Positions 35,430 through 48,756 of a stretch of DNA of 64,000 bases are shown here, one piece after another (positions within the stretch are counted from its first letter, which is position 1; every line of letters begins with the position of its first letter). Source of the DNA: Hepsetus odoe (Eukaryota; Chordata; Actinopteri; Characiformes; Hepsetidae); the NCBI GenBank assembly GCA_017165825.1, contig CM029372.1, positions 793,466 to 857,465 of the forward strand. Reading direction: 5' to 3'. The notes below the pieces were generated by a model. That model was not told the origin of the DNA and did not search any database. It saw only the letters and a program-made list of their open reading frames with translations. The position numbers were made by a program, and so were the translations under genes.

Positions 35430-35690
35430 AAACTGAGAATGGCCTTCTAGAGTCTTGGAGAAAATCCCAGAAACTCTGCCTGTGGCTCTCCAATCTGGCA
35501 ATAAAATATCTGTTCATCCCAGTGACAAGTTCCTGTTCAGAGACATTTCTCAGCACAAGTGGAACTATTGTCACCTGTATGCGATTGTCTCTGAAACCAG
35601 GCCATGCTGGGCTGGTGTTTCTGCTAAAAACCTTTAAAAGGTTTCCTGAGAGATTTTCAACAGCATGTAACAGTGCAAATAATCAATTCT
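35430..35690 (+). mobile_element. hAT transposase C-terminal fragment
   Basis: A plus-strand frame reads LWLSNLAIKYLFIPVTSSCS, then ETFLSTSGTIVTCMRLSLKP and HAGLVFLLKTF. This matches the hAT dimerisation region (L..LA.KYL..PATS..SER.FS.AG..V...R..L.P). Only this part remains, and no terminal repeats are visible. Confidence 0.65.
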
Positions 35691-36032
35691 GAAGAAATTT
35701 ATTTTAATTGTGGTATAATAGTTTTATTTTTTTTTCAGTTGAAAGAAGACAGAGGAAAATAAAATGGACAACTTTAAGTTAGACAGTGTTAAAGTTTTAA
35801 AGTATTTTCTATATTTTTAAAATGGAACAGCAGCTACTTTTTTTTGTTGTTTTTAGGCTGCAAAATAGCAGCAAGTTTTTAAGTAAAATAGGATGAATTA
35901 CATTCAGTAAGAATGATTAATTAGTTACTGATTTTTGACGTTTGAGGTGGTTATCCTGCTTTATGGATTCCAATTTTGATCTAGCACAAATTGCCAGTCC
36001 TGTGATTGTTATATAATACCCCTCTCCCCACA

Positions 36033-36092
36033 TTTATTTATTTATTTATTTATTTATTCATTCATTCATTCATTCATTCATTCCTTCATTCA
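36033..36092. repeat. (TTTA)n then (TTCA)n microsatellite
   Basis: A run of TTTA units passes into TTCA units with slight interruption. Simple repeat in the long AEBP2 intron. Confidence 0.9.
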
Positions 36093-36099
36093 TTCTTTG

Positions 36100-38015
36100 T
36101 GAGGAGTTTGTTTATGTGGCTTCTCAGTATGACCTTTTAGTTTCTTTGGAATGCCAGGCATTTTGGTCATGTTGGTCAAGGCATGCATTTTTGTGGGTAG
36201 AAGAGTGTGTATCAGTATTTGTTAATGATTACATGCAGCTCCCTGCTTCCCACACAGCCCACAATGAAACATGCACCACAAAGAAATCCACAGACACAAC
36301 ATCTGTAGAGGCTTAAGTTACCCTACAATATATGACTCGTGTACTTCGCCTTATTTTCTGATCCCCACCGTTTTTCAAGCTTGCCACTTACTTCATCTCT
36401 TTGTGTGGTTGCTTGTTTACAGGATGTTTTTCTAGGAGTGAGGGAGTTATTTTTTTCGACCGACTGCTGATGTTCCCCAACTAAAGAGGACGAATGGATC
36501 TTTGGATCATTAGAGGAGGGCTTTTGGTTGAATTTAGTTGTTTTTAAGGTTCCTACTTTACCCCTCACTTTTTCCTTGTTTTCTTTTAATACCCAAGGTC
36601 TGCCAAAGCATGCAGTGAAAAATGTTCTGTTTTAATTCCTGGAAGAGGGAACAAATGCACAACAGCAAACTCTGTGGTGCTTGACCTCTTGAAAGACACA
36701 TTTTTCATTTACCTAGATTAAGATTGAAACTGAATTGCTTTCATTTCATCTCCTCTGAAGCTTTACTAAAGTCCTGTTAACACATTTGTTAAGGAAGTGC
36801 CATGTAAATATCCCTGGAGATTTCCTGGAGATTTGTAATATATTTTTTTACTGCAAATTTTACTGTACTGTAGATAGTTGTAATATTCCAAAAAGCTTCC
36901 TGTACAGAATGGAATGGTTAGATAATTAGTGGAGGTTTTTTAAATAAATAAGACTGTCAAAGACTAGATATTAGGGATCCTTTTCAGTCCAATTTTTGTC
37001 TTGTATTGCTGCATCATGTTCTGATGATAATTGATAATGATTATGTTAATCTCAATGTGTGTGATCTTTCTGTGTGACATCAACCCAAGCTGTTCAAGCC
37101 AAGGACATTGTATACATCTCAAAATGAATGGTGCTACAGCTAACACTAGCATTTTAGACTTGTATAGAAAAGCTTTTAGATTGGTAATGATGCTCTGTAG
37201 TTCATGGAGTACCCTGGCCCACTATACTGTTGGATCCTAAATTGTCTTTGTAGTAAAGCATTTGTCACCATTCTTGTCTGTATGTTTCATGATTTCTTCA
37301 GTCTGCTGCTTTACTTCAGCCCTTTGTGCCCTTTGCATGGAGGCCAGTAATTTTCATTGTGCATTCCCAGCAGGTCTTGTGTTCGCACTGAAACTAGCCT
37401 GTATAAAATCTCCTGATTCTCACATAGGACTCTTGTTTATTGGGAACGCAGAGACCGAGGCATCTGGGAGTCATTTTTGTCAGCCTAGATTTGCAGGAAC
37501 TGGGGAGGAGGGGCTTGATGAAGAGCCTGCCAGAGGCTTTGGCCCAATGACAGCTGCCCTGGCCGGCACACAAAGTACACACAATTCTTACCCAGGGCCG
37601 TTACTGTCCACTTTCAAAGAACTGACATAGTTACAGGTCTAATATACTGCCAGACATGGTAGTCTGGTATGGTCCAATTTTTATAGTTCACAATCCAGGT
37701 AGTGGTGAGAAAATACAAATGTCAAACTCCCTATTTTGGTCTATAGCAGTGCAGCGCAGACCAAGAATTTCAGTCTTATTTCAAAAACAAAGGCTGCAAA
37801 AAACCTCAAAATCTCCATTTCACTTTTGCTTGTTACCATTCTTCTAATGGTTTGAAAGTATGAGTACTTGCAAATTGAGTCAAGTCAGCCATTCTTCACT
37901 CAGATGCTTTTAATTTTTGTACGAAAGTGTTTTGGTCATGATTATGCCAAATGTGGAGAAAAGAGGCCCACAGTTTCTCAGAAATTACTCTGAATATTGT
38001 AATTAGGTGGTTCAC
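36100..38015 (+). other. long intron, nothing recognised
   Basis: No transposon ends, exons or RNA genes seen. The open frame at 37262-37630 lacks splice sites, a family match or codon bias and is treated as chance. Confidence 0.5.
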
Positions 38016-38019
38016 ATTA

Positions 38020-38995
38020 TTTACATTTATAAACTGCTAATTGAAAAGGCTAATTGAATTTAAGAAGATCAGGTGATGTGTGTTTGTGTAATGAGGGAGG
38101 GTTTGGCCTAAGCCGGTTGACACCCTTGTTGCAAGGTGTGCAGAATTGCTTCCTCAGGTAAAATTGGCCAAAAAATAGATATCACTGACTCTCAAAAGTA
38201 AAAAATGGTACGTCTTTCAGAGGGATGCAGGAGTCTTGTAATTACTAAGATATTTGGGCGTGATCACAGAATCATCAAATGTTTTGTTGCAAATAGTCAA
38301 CAGTGTTGCAAGAAACCTGTTGAGTAAAAGATGCAAATTAACTGCCAAAGATTTGAGAAGAATCAAACGTGAAGCTACCAAGAACCTGATGATCCTACAG
38401 TGCTGTCATTTTCCAGAACTGAACCTACCTGGAGTGTCCAGAAGTACAAGGTGTTCAGTCTACAGAGACAAGAGCCAAGGTAAGGAGGGCTAAAACCTGA
38501 CCACCACTAAACAAGACACATCAGTTAAAACATCGAGACTGGGCCAAGAACTATCTCAAGAAGGTTTTATATACTGATGAGATGAGAGTGATTCTTAATT
38601 TGACTAGATGGATGGGCCTGTGGCTGGGTCAGTAATGGGTACAGAGTTCCACTTCCACTCAGACGCCAGCAGAGTGGCGGTGGGGTACTTGTAGGGACTG
38701 GTATTAATAATGATAAGCCAGTTGGACCTTGTGTTTAACAGATGAAAATAAAGTGATAAGTGATATGGGAAAATTTTTTGATTAGTTGTGTAATAATTCT
38801 GCACATTAATTGTTGCCTAATAATTGCACACATACGTTTTGAGAATGTCCACACTCACATTTCCTTTTTTCCTAAAACATTCAGGTTTCCAGGTAATTAA
38901 CATTTTGGATTGACTGATTGATAGTACTGGATTTGTTCCAGATTCAAATTAATCTTCAAAATATTTACTTGCCTAATAATTGCACACACAGTGTA
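38020..38995 (+). mobile_element. Tc1/mariner-like transposon, family D, copy 2, internally deleted
   Basis: The plus-strand HTH frame (TESSNVLLQIVNSVARNLLS, KLTAKDLRRIKREATKN) is followed, after an internal gap, by degenerate first-Asp sequence (CTGATGAGATGAGAGTGATT). The right end is ACTTGCCTAATAATTGCACA then CACAGTGTA. The start is placed by similarity to 58770-58870 in reverse (GATCAGGTGATGTGTGTTTG). The left inverted repeat has eroded. Confidence 0.7.
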
Positions 38996-38999
38996 GAAC

Positions 39000-40627
39000 A
39001 ACTAGGAATCAAAGGGGAAATTGTGACACTTTCAAGCTGTGAATGATTTGTAGGATTTATTTCTAGTGTTAATCATATGTGTTCATTTAGGAAAGTCTAA
39101 TGTGGGTACAATTATATGTTAAAAAGACAAACCTTTGACAGAAAAACAAGCGGATTCTGTTAATTGCATTTACTATTTAACAGTATTGAGTTATTCATGG
39201 TGTCCTGATGCCTCTGATGTATGTCTGTTTTTTTCATCTGGGGATAGTTTTAACCAGTGTTCCTAACCCTTTTTTCATCTTTTACATGAGTTAGTTACAG
39301 CACTTTACCCTCTGGGGGTAATATTAAATGGGTCAGCCAGGTGGTAGGGTCATTACCATAACCCAAAACCCATCTGCATTGATGCCTACTAGCCTTCCTT
39401 ACCATAAACATGACTGCCTGAGCTTTCCATGGGGAGGTTGATGTGATCATGTGAATATCCATCTGTGTAAGCTGTGCTTGTGCATTCAAGATGGATGCTA
39501 GATGTCAAATACAGCTATTGTAGAGGGAGATGGGGAAAGATAGGTTGTATCTTACGTTAGACAGAATGTGTGTCAGAAAGTGAGGGTCCATCTGAATCAG
39601 AACTCCCACAACCTCTGTTTGTTTTTCACACAAATATCGAAGTGGAGAGGGTGTTTTCCTACAGTTATTTAGTATGACCAAACAAAGCCAAACAATAATT
39701 TGATTTTCATGCTGAGATGTGGTGCTTATAGAGAGTTCGGCTTTTTCTTATCCTGGGTAGCTTGGCTGCACATGCATTCTTTGTCAGCCATTTCATTGAG
39801 TTTACAAATGGGGAGCTACTAATGTGTTGAGGTAATGCATGTCCCAGATGCAGGCCAGTTGACAGTTGACCACTGAGCAGCAGTGGCTTTCCTCAGTGGT
39901 TATTTTTAGAGGCTGACATTCATTTGCTTTGCTGTTTTTGTTCTGTGATGAAATAGACATGTCTTATGAGTTGTTCTGCTAGCTCATTTAAAGCATCTCT
40001 ACCACATTTTATTATGATGCTTTTGAAGGGCACCTGGAAATATCTTCATTGTATATAAATATTACAAACTGACTGTGTGTTTTGGATTTCTGATCTCATT
40101 GTGTCCATGTGTGCCTATTTTATACACACACATCCACAGAACAGCTTGTAAAATCAAAAAGTATTTTAATGAAAATGAGCTACAATCCTGTATGACTTGC
40201 TGTACTTTGCTGAAACAGAACAGTTATTAAAGATGGTATATTGGATAAAGAATATTTCAAATAAAATTGTAGTGGGAAAGAGTCTATGTCTGTCATCGCT
40301 GAGTTGGAAAAATATAGAACAGTTTGAGTTGTAGGTTGCTGAAATGCCCCATGGCTGCCTCTTTTTTGGGTTTGAGAAATTATAGCTGTCTTCCTCTAAT
40401 TAGAAAAAGAGAGGTTTAACTCTCAGGAGGAACAAAGCAGCTGATATGACATCACTCTTTTCCCATCAGTCCTGCAGGGAAGGCTCTGTTGAACTGTTGC
40501 ATTCTTTTAAACTTTTAACTAATACTTGAGCTTTAGCTTTTAGTTAATTGTTAATTCTGAGCAGTTGACAACCATGCCTTCCTCAAAGATAGAGCTTATA
40601 TGAAAATTCTTAAAACAGTCTCCTTTT
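39000..40627 (+). other. long intron, nothing recognised
   Basis: AT-rich DNA without supported features. Confidence 0.5.
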
Positions 40628-40634
40628 CTCATAA

Positions 40635-40864
40635 AAGTGAAAGTGACAACCCTTGTCATTGCGAGGTCACAGCACTGCACACCATGAACCACAACGAAAT
40701 TGGACCTCTGCTTTTAACCCATGCACACAAACACCGTGCAGCAGTGGGCAGCTATTGAAAGCGCCCGGGGAGCAGTGACGGGGACGGTACCTTGCTCAGG
40801 GGTATCTCGAACCCACAATCTTCCGATGCAGGGCCAACTCCCTAACCACTAGGCCACCGCTGCC
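40635..40864 (-). mobile_element. tRNA-derived SINE, family B, with short target duplication
   Basis: The tail AAGTGAAAGTGACAACCCTT is at the left and the head at the right (CCACTAGGCCACCGCTGCC). CTCATAA flanks it at 40628-40634 and 40865-40871. The body has the CCCGGGGAGCAGTGACGGGG block, among the best preserved here. Confidence 0.85.
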
Positions 40865-40871
40865 CTCATAA

Positions 40872-43150
40872 TTACTCTACATTATTTGCTTGAAGGGTGA
40901 TGGGGTTTGAAGGAATGGCTGTTGCATTAAGTGTGTAGTTCAACACACAATAGCTCGGCTCTAGGCTTCCATTAGCTTAAATTTCCATGCGATTGTATCT
41001 TCTATGCTCACTGCAGTGGAAAAAATGGGAAAATCTCATTTTGACAGATAGCAGCAGTTATTACCCAGAATGAGCAAATTAATGGATCGCCATTAGACCG
41101 TTAGATTAAAAGACAGATAGATCCAAGGTCACAACATTAGGAATGGCAGTGGAGTAAAACTGTAACATTTAATATTGTGCACTGGTCTACATACACAATC
41201 CAAAAGTACATAATAGCTTCCATATTGAATAAGATCCAAGAGGTGGTGGGGAAAAAGAGGTGAACAGTACCATTAAATAAATTATGTAATGAAACAACTA
41301 TCACATCAACTTAATTAAAGCAATCAGCACCCCTTGCCAGCCAACATAATACAGTCAATACTTGACCAACAATGGGTAGACATTTTGATCCCAATAAATT
41401 TACAATTTCTTTTGGAAAATACCTTTAGTCTTGGAAATCACCTATATATCTTACATTCTTCCAAATTAAATAATTAAAGAACAATGGTTATGGTAGTGTG
41501 GTATTAAACAGTTTGAAAAAAGGAAACTATACTAATAAGTACAAGATGGCATTTAAAAATATTAGCAAAGTAAGCAAGTCTAAAGGTCTAAAGGTTTTCA
41601 TGATTGAATTGATGTAATGTTTTTGTTCTTTAGTTAAAGTTTAAGGCTTCATGCTTTGTTGAGAGAATGCAATTTAGGTTAGAATGATACAAGCTCTCTG
41701 ACTGTCTGCTGGTGCAATTGAGCACCTGCCATAGATAAAACTTCTAAGAATATGATAGCTTGAATCTCGGTAAGCTTAGTAAAAATTAAGGATCAAGACA
41801 GCTCACAGCAAGATATATGATGCTTTCTGTATATGTTTTATATGCTGGTAAAACCACAAGCGTTTTGTTATTTGAACCAAGAGCCACAAACAGTGGTAAT
41901 AACTGACTACATTGCCAAGATGGCCACCATGTGGAGAGGCTTTCTTTTAAACTGGAGATTACCCAAAAATGTTTCTCGAAAGGGTCAAGAACTATCAGTA
42001 CACTATTCCCACTAAAAGCATATGAACAGCAAGGCCAATTCATTTGTTTTTGCTATAAACTGAATAAATATGGGCTTGAAATCGAAGGATGAACATAAGA
42101 TAAAGGATCATATGAGCAACATTTAGTTCCTGGTATATCCACATCACATAGAACATAGTGCCTTTCTTATACAAACACCCAGTTTTTTAAGAAAAACAAA
42201 AGTATTTAACTCTTTTTCATATTCCTTGCAAGCAATGACTGTATCAAGCCTCAATCCACAAGTTGTTGGCTTCTTTGGTTATGGTGTTCTAGGCTTTCAA
42301 AGTTCAGGGTTTTTTTCTTCTCAATCACCTTTACAGAAGATGACATGCATGTTTAATTGGATTAAGACTGATTTAATTGAATTACTGCATGATCCTCCCC
42401 ATTAATGTGTTGCCCTGCAATTTTTAAATGTAGACTCCAAATTCATCCTGCTGCTACCACCATTGGCAAGAATAAAGATTATTTAGTATGTTCCAGAAAC
42501 AGCCCTGTAATTCACTACATTCACTGTGTTTCACAGCTTGTTTATATTTTATGAGCACATACTTTATTTCTCCACACTTCCATTTCCATGACTTTTTTAC
42601 AGAGCGAAACTGTGTGTTTAGAAACTTTTTGGCTCACCTTGTTTTCCATTTGTTATTGTTTGAGTGTTTTTTATCTGATTTGAATGTAGTTCTTGTCTCT
42701 ATATTTTTATTTTTGACACATTTGATAGATGTTTTGATAGATTCATTTTTTATGTCAAACCTAGCTGTCTTAAGTGCACAGCAAAAACAATGAATTTGCC
42801 TTGATGTTACAACTTTGAAGGTAAGTAGCGGTTTTGATCTCTTGAGTTTGAAGGGGTTATTGTAAGGGGTTATAAGGGGTATTTGTTGTGGGCTGCATTC
42901 AAAACCAAATATTTCTATGCTATACATACTGATTAGTACATTTATTGTAGTAAAATATGTTGACACACCCTCTTTGTACATATTTTTAGGTTTTGGTCAT
43001 AAAATGATTTTACTTGTAATTTCAAAGGCTATGTTTCCTGTGTCCTCTCATTAGACAAATGCTATAGAGTATATTCATATGACCATGAATGGTTTTTACT
43101 GATCACCCCAAAAATTCTTGCATTTTTGGATTAGGTATTTAGAATGTGTA
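40872..43150 (+). other. long intron, nothing recognised
   Basis: AT-rich, no feature that I can support. Open frames (such as 41786-42043 and 42488-42793) show no family signature. Confidence 0.5.
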
Positions 43151-43189
43151 TGTAAAAGGAAAAAAAATGTTTTGCATGTAGACAAAATG

Positions 43190-43900
43190 ATTATTCTTGT
43201 CCTCCTTATTTTGCTTTAATATAGTGTCCTCAATAATCATTGACACTACATCAAAAATGGGTCAGAATGGTTAGAAAAGCACACCTTTTGATTAAGTGGT
43301 TTTAGCTCACTTTGAAAAAATGAGAACTGTCCAACCCTTAACTGAAATAACTTAATACAGATTAAAAAACGAATCAAGATAAAATGATTTTCAACAAAAA
43401 TGTATGTGCCATAATTATTGGTGGCCCTGCTTTAAATACTTTGCTCAACCTCCCTTTTTAAATAAAACAGCACTGAGGCTTGGGGTTGGAGAATAGAGTG
43501 CAGGCAGGGATTTAGCTTTATAGAATCTCTCCTGAGTCTTATGGCATCTCTTGCGCACTCTCCTGTTCAGCTCAACCCAAAGGATTTCAGTGGGGCTCAG
43601 GTTAAATTAATTTGGGCATGGCAGAAGAATGGTTCTGTATGCTGATTTATGTTTGCCGTGCTGATGGATGATTTATTTCAGTTCAAGGCTATATTGTTCT
43701 GGATTTCTTTTCCAGTGACAGAAGAAATTTCTGCCTTTATTTTTTAAAATCATTTTTCTAAACCTTTCAAGGGCTACCAATAGTTTTGGATGTCATACAG
43801 ATGCTCTTTGTGTACCTACCTCTGCATCTTGATTTTGTATTTATGACATGCCAAGTCAGAATGACCGGTTCATAATCCATGAGAGGGCAAAAAAAAAAAT
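43190..43900. mobile_element. possible worn DNA-transposon sequence
   Basis: Phrases such as CAATAATCATTGACACTA and CATAATTATTGGTGGCCCTG, followed by CAGTGGGGCTCAGGTTAAAT, resemble terminal and interior parts of Tc1-type elements. No inverted repeat pair or coding frame can be demonstrated. Confidence 0.3.
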
Positions 43901-44879
43901 CACTAAGAAATGACATCACAATCATTTCCTAGTGAGCAGTCGTGTCCACACTAATCAGTCTGTAATCACAACTAGGCCTAAAATACCACACACTGAACAA
44001 TAAACCATCAGTGTAAAGGCAAAAGCAGTGGAGACCACACAAAGTGAGGCAGTGTAAGCAAAGAGACTCAAGTTGAAAACAGCCATCCAAGTCTCTGTCT
44101 GACCTAAATTCAGCTGCAACAAATATTCCCAACAGGCTTTCAATATATTTTGCTAATACATCATAAGCTGGTTAAGGATGATTTGCTAATTAAGACTTAC
44201 GGTAACATCATACTAGTGATGTGAAAGAAAAGCAATTAGTAGAAGAACAGACTTCATGAACTCCACAAAAACATCTGGAAACTGGTTCCTGCCTTGATTC
44301 CCACAAAGATGTCTGGATCTCCTACAATTTCAGTGTGGGATCGAGTGGACTGGAATCTTACAGTTTCCAACCAACATGATCATAGCATAATATCCAAAAA
44401 ATGTTTGACTGCCAGCACTGAGATCCAACCTCCTGTTCACTACTGCTGCATATTTAAACTCCAGATTTTCCTCTCTGATTAGCAAAAACAAAGCTAAGGC
44501 CTTCGAATTTGTGCTTCCAATTAAAAAGAACAACCATGATCTGATGCTGGTATAACAATGAGTGACCGATGACTGCTCTCTATTTTAAGAAATATTGAGT
44601 CATTTGATGGATTTGCTTTTTTTTTTTTAATTCAATAATGTATTTTGGAAAAACATGAAGATATGCATAGGTATTTGACTTTTTTCACAAAAAAAATTGT
44701 AGTATTGATTCACCAGCTTTCAAATAATTTCTCTGTCATTTATATACTAGAGACGAGATGAGTGGTGAGAAGACTAGGCTACAGTGGTCTCTGTACCATT
44801 ATGCTTCAATACAGTTATTCCAACTGGCATTAACTTAAGCAGGAATGTTACCAGGAGCATTAACTGCAACTGAAAATCT

Positions 44880-45835
44880 TTCTTCTTTTTCTTTCGGCTG
44901 CTCCCGTTTAGGGGTCGCCACAGCGGATCAACTGTCTCCATTTCTTCCGGTCCTCTGCATCTTCCTGCTTCAAGCCGACCATCTGCATTTCCTCTCTCAC
45001 CACGTCCATAAACCTCCTCTTTGGTCTTCCTCTTCTCCTCTTTCCTGGCAGCACTATCTTCAACATCCTCCTTCCAATATATTCCTCATCTCTACTCTGG
45101 ACATGTCCAAACAAACACAACCTTGCTTCTCAAACCTTGTCTCCAAGACGTCTAACCTGAGCTGTCCCTCTAACATACTCATTTCTAGTCCTGTCCATCC
45201 TCGTCACACCCAATGAAAATCTCAGCATCTTTAACTCTGACACCTCCAGCTCCACCTTCTGCCTTTCCGTCAGTGCCACCGTCTCCAACCCATACAACAT
45301 AGCTGGTCTCACTACTGTCCTGTAAACCTTCCCTTTTACTCTTGCTGGTACGTGTCTGTCACAAATCACTCCAGCTACTCTTCTCCACCCATTCCAACCA
45401 GCCTGCACTCTCTTCTTCACCTCTCTTCCACACTCGCCGTTACACTGAACTCCTCCACCTTTGTTACCTCCACTCCCTGCAACCTAACCACTCCACTTTC
45501 CTCCCTTTCATTCACACTTATGTATTCCGTCTTTGCCCTACTCACTTTCATTACTCTCCTCTCTAGAGCATATCTCCATCTCTCCAGGTTCTCCTCAAGC
45601 TGCTCCCTACAGATCACAATATCATCAGCAAACATCATCATCCATGGAGACTCCTGTCTAACCTCATCCATCAACCTGTTCATTACTATTGCAAACAAGA
45701 ATGGGCTCAGTGCTGATCCTTGATGTCATCCAACCTTTACCTTAAATGCATCTGTCATTCCCACTGCAGATCTCACCACTGTTACACTGCCATCATACAT
45801 ATCCTGAACTACTCTTTTACACTGATTATCTCATT
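44880..45835 (-). mobile_element. RTE-type LINE, 5'-truncated
   Basis: Minus-strand blocks: FADDIVICREQLEENLERWR (catalytic FADD) with KVSRAKTEYISVNEREESGV (45417-45698); WNGWRRVAGVICDRHVPARV, VYRTVVRPAMLYGLETVALT and RFSLGVTRMDRTRNEYVRGT (45130-45420); RRRGRPKRRFMDVVREEMQM (44908-45120). The left edge, CTTTCGGCTGCTCCCGTTTA, is the 3' UTR. Three frames are needed, so it is inactive. It is the most readable RT copy of this family in the window. Confidence 0.85.
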
Positions 45836-46137
45836 ATGTGAAAAGGAACCTGTGAAGATTGTGTATGTAAGACAGAAAGTGAACAGTCAGTCCTTGAAGT
45901 TCATATCTTGCAAGCAGAAATAATGATGGTGCATAAGATTTTGAGTGCCTTTTACAAGGGCTAAGTTGTTATGGTTAGACAGTCAGAGCATCTCCATAAT
46001 GGTCTTTTTTTTTTTTTTTTTTGTTACTGGTAGGCAGGGATTAATTACATTCCAAAAATGAGTGAAGGAAGAACATCTGGTGAACCATCTTGGATGCAAA
46101 GACTAGGCTGACTGGTCTGATTCCACAGATGAAAAAA

Positions 46138-46195
46138 GTGAAAGTGAAGTGACCATTCTTGTCATTGCGAGGTCACAGCACAGCACAGCGCAGGT
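46138..46195 (-). mobile_element. tRNA-derived SINE, family B, 3' fragment
   Basis: Only the 3' end survives: AGTGACCATTCTTGTCATTG then CGAGGTCACAGCACAGCACA in plus-strand view. The tRNA-like head and body are absent. Confidence 0.75.
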
Positions 46196-46199
46196 TTAA

Positions 46200-47462
46200 G
46201 CAAGAAAGGTTTAAGAACAGACAAAGCTTCCCATCTTGGTGCTTTCAATCAATGAAGGCCCCACCCTGTAATTAACAGGACTTAAATCTTAAATCATCTA
46301 CTTTTAAGATCATGGTGCCAAATACCTCACCATATCTTCACAGATGTAATGGAGTGTTTTTGGGGCAAGAGGGGAAGTGGCAAAGTGAAGAAGTGGTTTA
46401 AATATTAAGGCAGATTAATCTAAGTTATCTGCGTTATAAAACACATCTTATCCAATTCATCAGTTTACTTACAAAGGCTCCGTGAGATAAATGTTTTTGT
46501 GTTGGAGAGAAAGAATAAAGCTAATCTTTGCTGAGCTGTGGTGAAATATAAGAAAATAATCCAGTTTTAACTATATATTATCAAATTATTGTTGCATACA
46601 ACTACCACACATTACTGGTCTAACATCTGCTCCTGCTCTTTTAGGATAATTGCAGAATTGATCAGAAAAATATTATTTTAAAAGGCAAAGTATTTTCAAC
46701 TGATTTTCACAGCTGACAAAATATGAATTTAAAAATGAAGCTAAAGTCACCTGAGGTCAGATTTTTCACAGTCATTGACTGCATATTGGATAAATTACTG
46801 TAAAGTTAGGAGACTTTGAAGTAACGGAACTCTTGGCCATAGCATAGTTTAGCAAGGTGTGCCCAACAAAAACATCAAACATTGTCATCCATTTCCAAAC
46901 CAGGTTCTGGAAACAAATGAAGACCATGGCTGAACTCCATTCAGTTTGAACAAGCTTTATAAGATAACTTGGTTTTAATGTAAGGCATTTTTAGTCCTTT
47001 GCAAGCCTCAGATTGCTGAACAATCTAAGTTCAATGGCGAATGTGTGTACTGAGATGAGATTCAGGTATTGAAAGCTAAAAAAATCAAGTCTATCAATCA
47101 TTAAGGATTATCAAAGGGTAATTTGCGTATTTCTTCCCACATAGTTATACCTGTTAGTGTCTCCCATGTTCACATAAAAATAAGTAGTGGAGTATAATGC
47201 AATATTATTTATGCATAATTTTAATTGAGCTTTATGTTCATTCATCTCATAAGATATTATGTTTATAAACCTTGTTCTGAATGATTGCTAATTTTTCTGG
47301 CATGGATACACACGATTACTGGAAAAGGATAATGCTGAGTTGAAACTGTGTAGCTATGTGCACTAGGCTCTTTTTGGACTGAGAAGTGCATATGTGATGG
47401 CTGTGTGCTTATCTTTGGTCTGACACTCCTTGATTGGATGTTTTGTTTTTTTTGCATAACTA
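46200..47462 (+). other. long intron, nothing recognised
   Basis: AT-rich, no supported feature. Confidence 0.5.
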
Positions 47463-47472
47463 TAAAGGTCAA

Positions 47473-47726
47473 GGGCAGCAGTGGCCTGGTGGTTAGGGAG
47501 TTGGCCCCGGATCGGAGGATTGTGGGTTCGAACCCCTTACCAGTGGGTTGCCTTGAGGTACCCTTGAGCAAGGTGCCGTCCCCGTCGGTTCGCTCCTCCC
47601 TGCTATGGGCTGATGACCTGTCCAGGGTGTGTCCCCATCCTTCGCCCTGTGTGAGCTGGGTTGCACTGCAGCACCCCCCTGTGACCCTGACTGGGACAAG
47701 AGGCCAGGATAATGACTGACTGCCTG
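47473..47726 (+). mobile_element. tRNA-derived SINE, family A, copy 3
   Basis: Head CAGTGGCCTGGTGGTTAGGG, B box GGTTCGAACCCC, central GGTACCCTTGAGCAAGGTGC and 3' module ending GGGACAAGAGGCCAGGATAA, with a degraded GACTGACTG tail. The 10-bp target duplication TAAAGGTCAA is at 47463-47472 and 47727-47736. Confidence 0.9.
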
Positions 47727-47739
47727 TAAAGGTCAACTG

Positions 47740-48708
47740 GCATGATGTGAAGAATAAGAGGGAAAATAAATGCCTGATCTAATCATAGAATAATTATCAA
47801 AAACTGAAAAAATGTGACAACAAATGATTAATGCTAACAAGTCAATTTAAAACTTGATTCAAGTTCCCTGATTTTTCATTTGCAGATCCCTTCGTTCTAA
47901 TTTGTGTGTTCTCGGTAAAGTAAAGTAAGACTTTATACTGATTTATTAACATTATAACCACATTGCCTTGATAGTCAATGGCCTTTGTGGTGTGTTTGTG
48001 GTCTGAGCAATATGTCGGTTATTTAATGAGGAATGTGTGAAGTTAGCTCTTGGATGTTGCACTTAGCCAGAGCCCATCAGCTGCAACCTCAGAATGGAGA
48101 TATTAATGCACTCCTCAGATAAATTATTTGAAATGTGTGTCACTCTGAATATCATCTCATGCTCCTCTTATGCTTCTGTGCTGTTTTACACTAAGAAAGA
48201 AACAGATAACATAATAAGTAGGGTTGAAACCTGATATGATTTGGTGGAAATGTTTTCCATTAACAGAGGAAAAGCACTGACCAAGGCAGCTTGGTAGTCA
48301 GTTTTATGGCATATCTCCTGTCCTTTAGACTATAAATGGTGATAGGAAATGTTTTTATCATTACAGAGATTACAGAGTGATGCTCTTCACAGGGGCTCTC
48401 TCTCTCTGTCTCTCTCATTGGCATGCAGGGCACACAACTCCCTCTGTACTGACGTCACTCAGGCCACATGGTTTCTAATCCGGTCCAAGCAGACGTTGCC
48501 ATTATGCTGATGTAGGACAAGCTTCACCCATTAAAACTGTACTGCTGCCCATTATGAGAGCAATAACAATGAGTGATCTTAAATTGACATTAAAAAATGG
48601 TCCTTAAAGCAATACCGTTAGCCACTTTCTTGTGTTCATGGAGTATTTAGGTCAGTGCTGTTGTTTATCATTGGCTCACAGTGTGCTTTGTGTGTGTGTG
48701 CATGCATA

Positions 48709-48756
<48 letters not shown>

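Noticed and set aside
37262..37630. 122-residue plus-strand frame in the long intron
   Set aside because: No splice acceptor or donor fitting AEBP2 phase and no family resemblance.
44845..45723. Two 123-residue plus-strand Ser/Pro/Leu-rich frames
   Set aside because: Antisense of the RTE-type LINE reverse transcriptase at 44880-45835.
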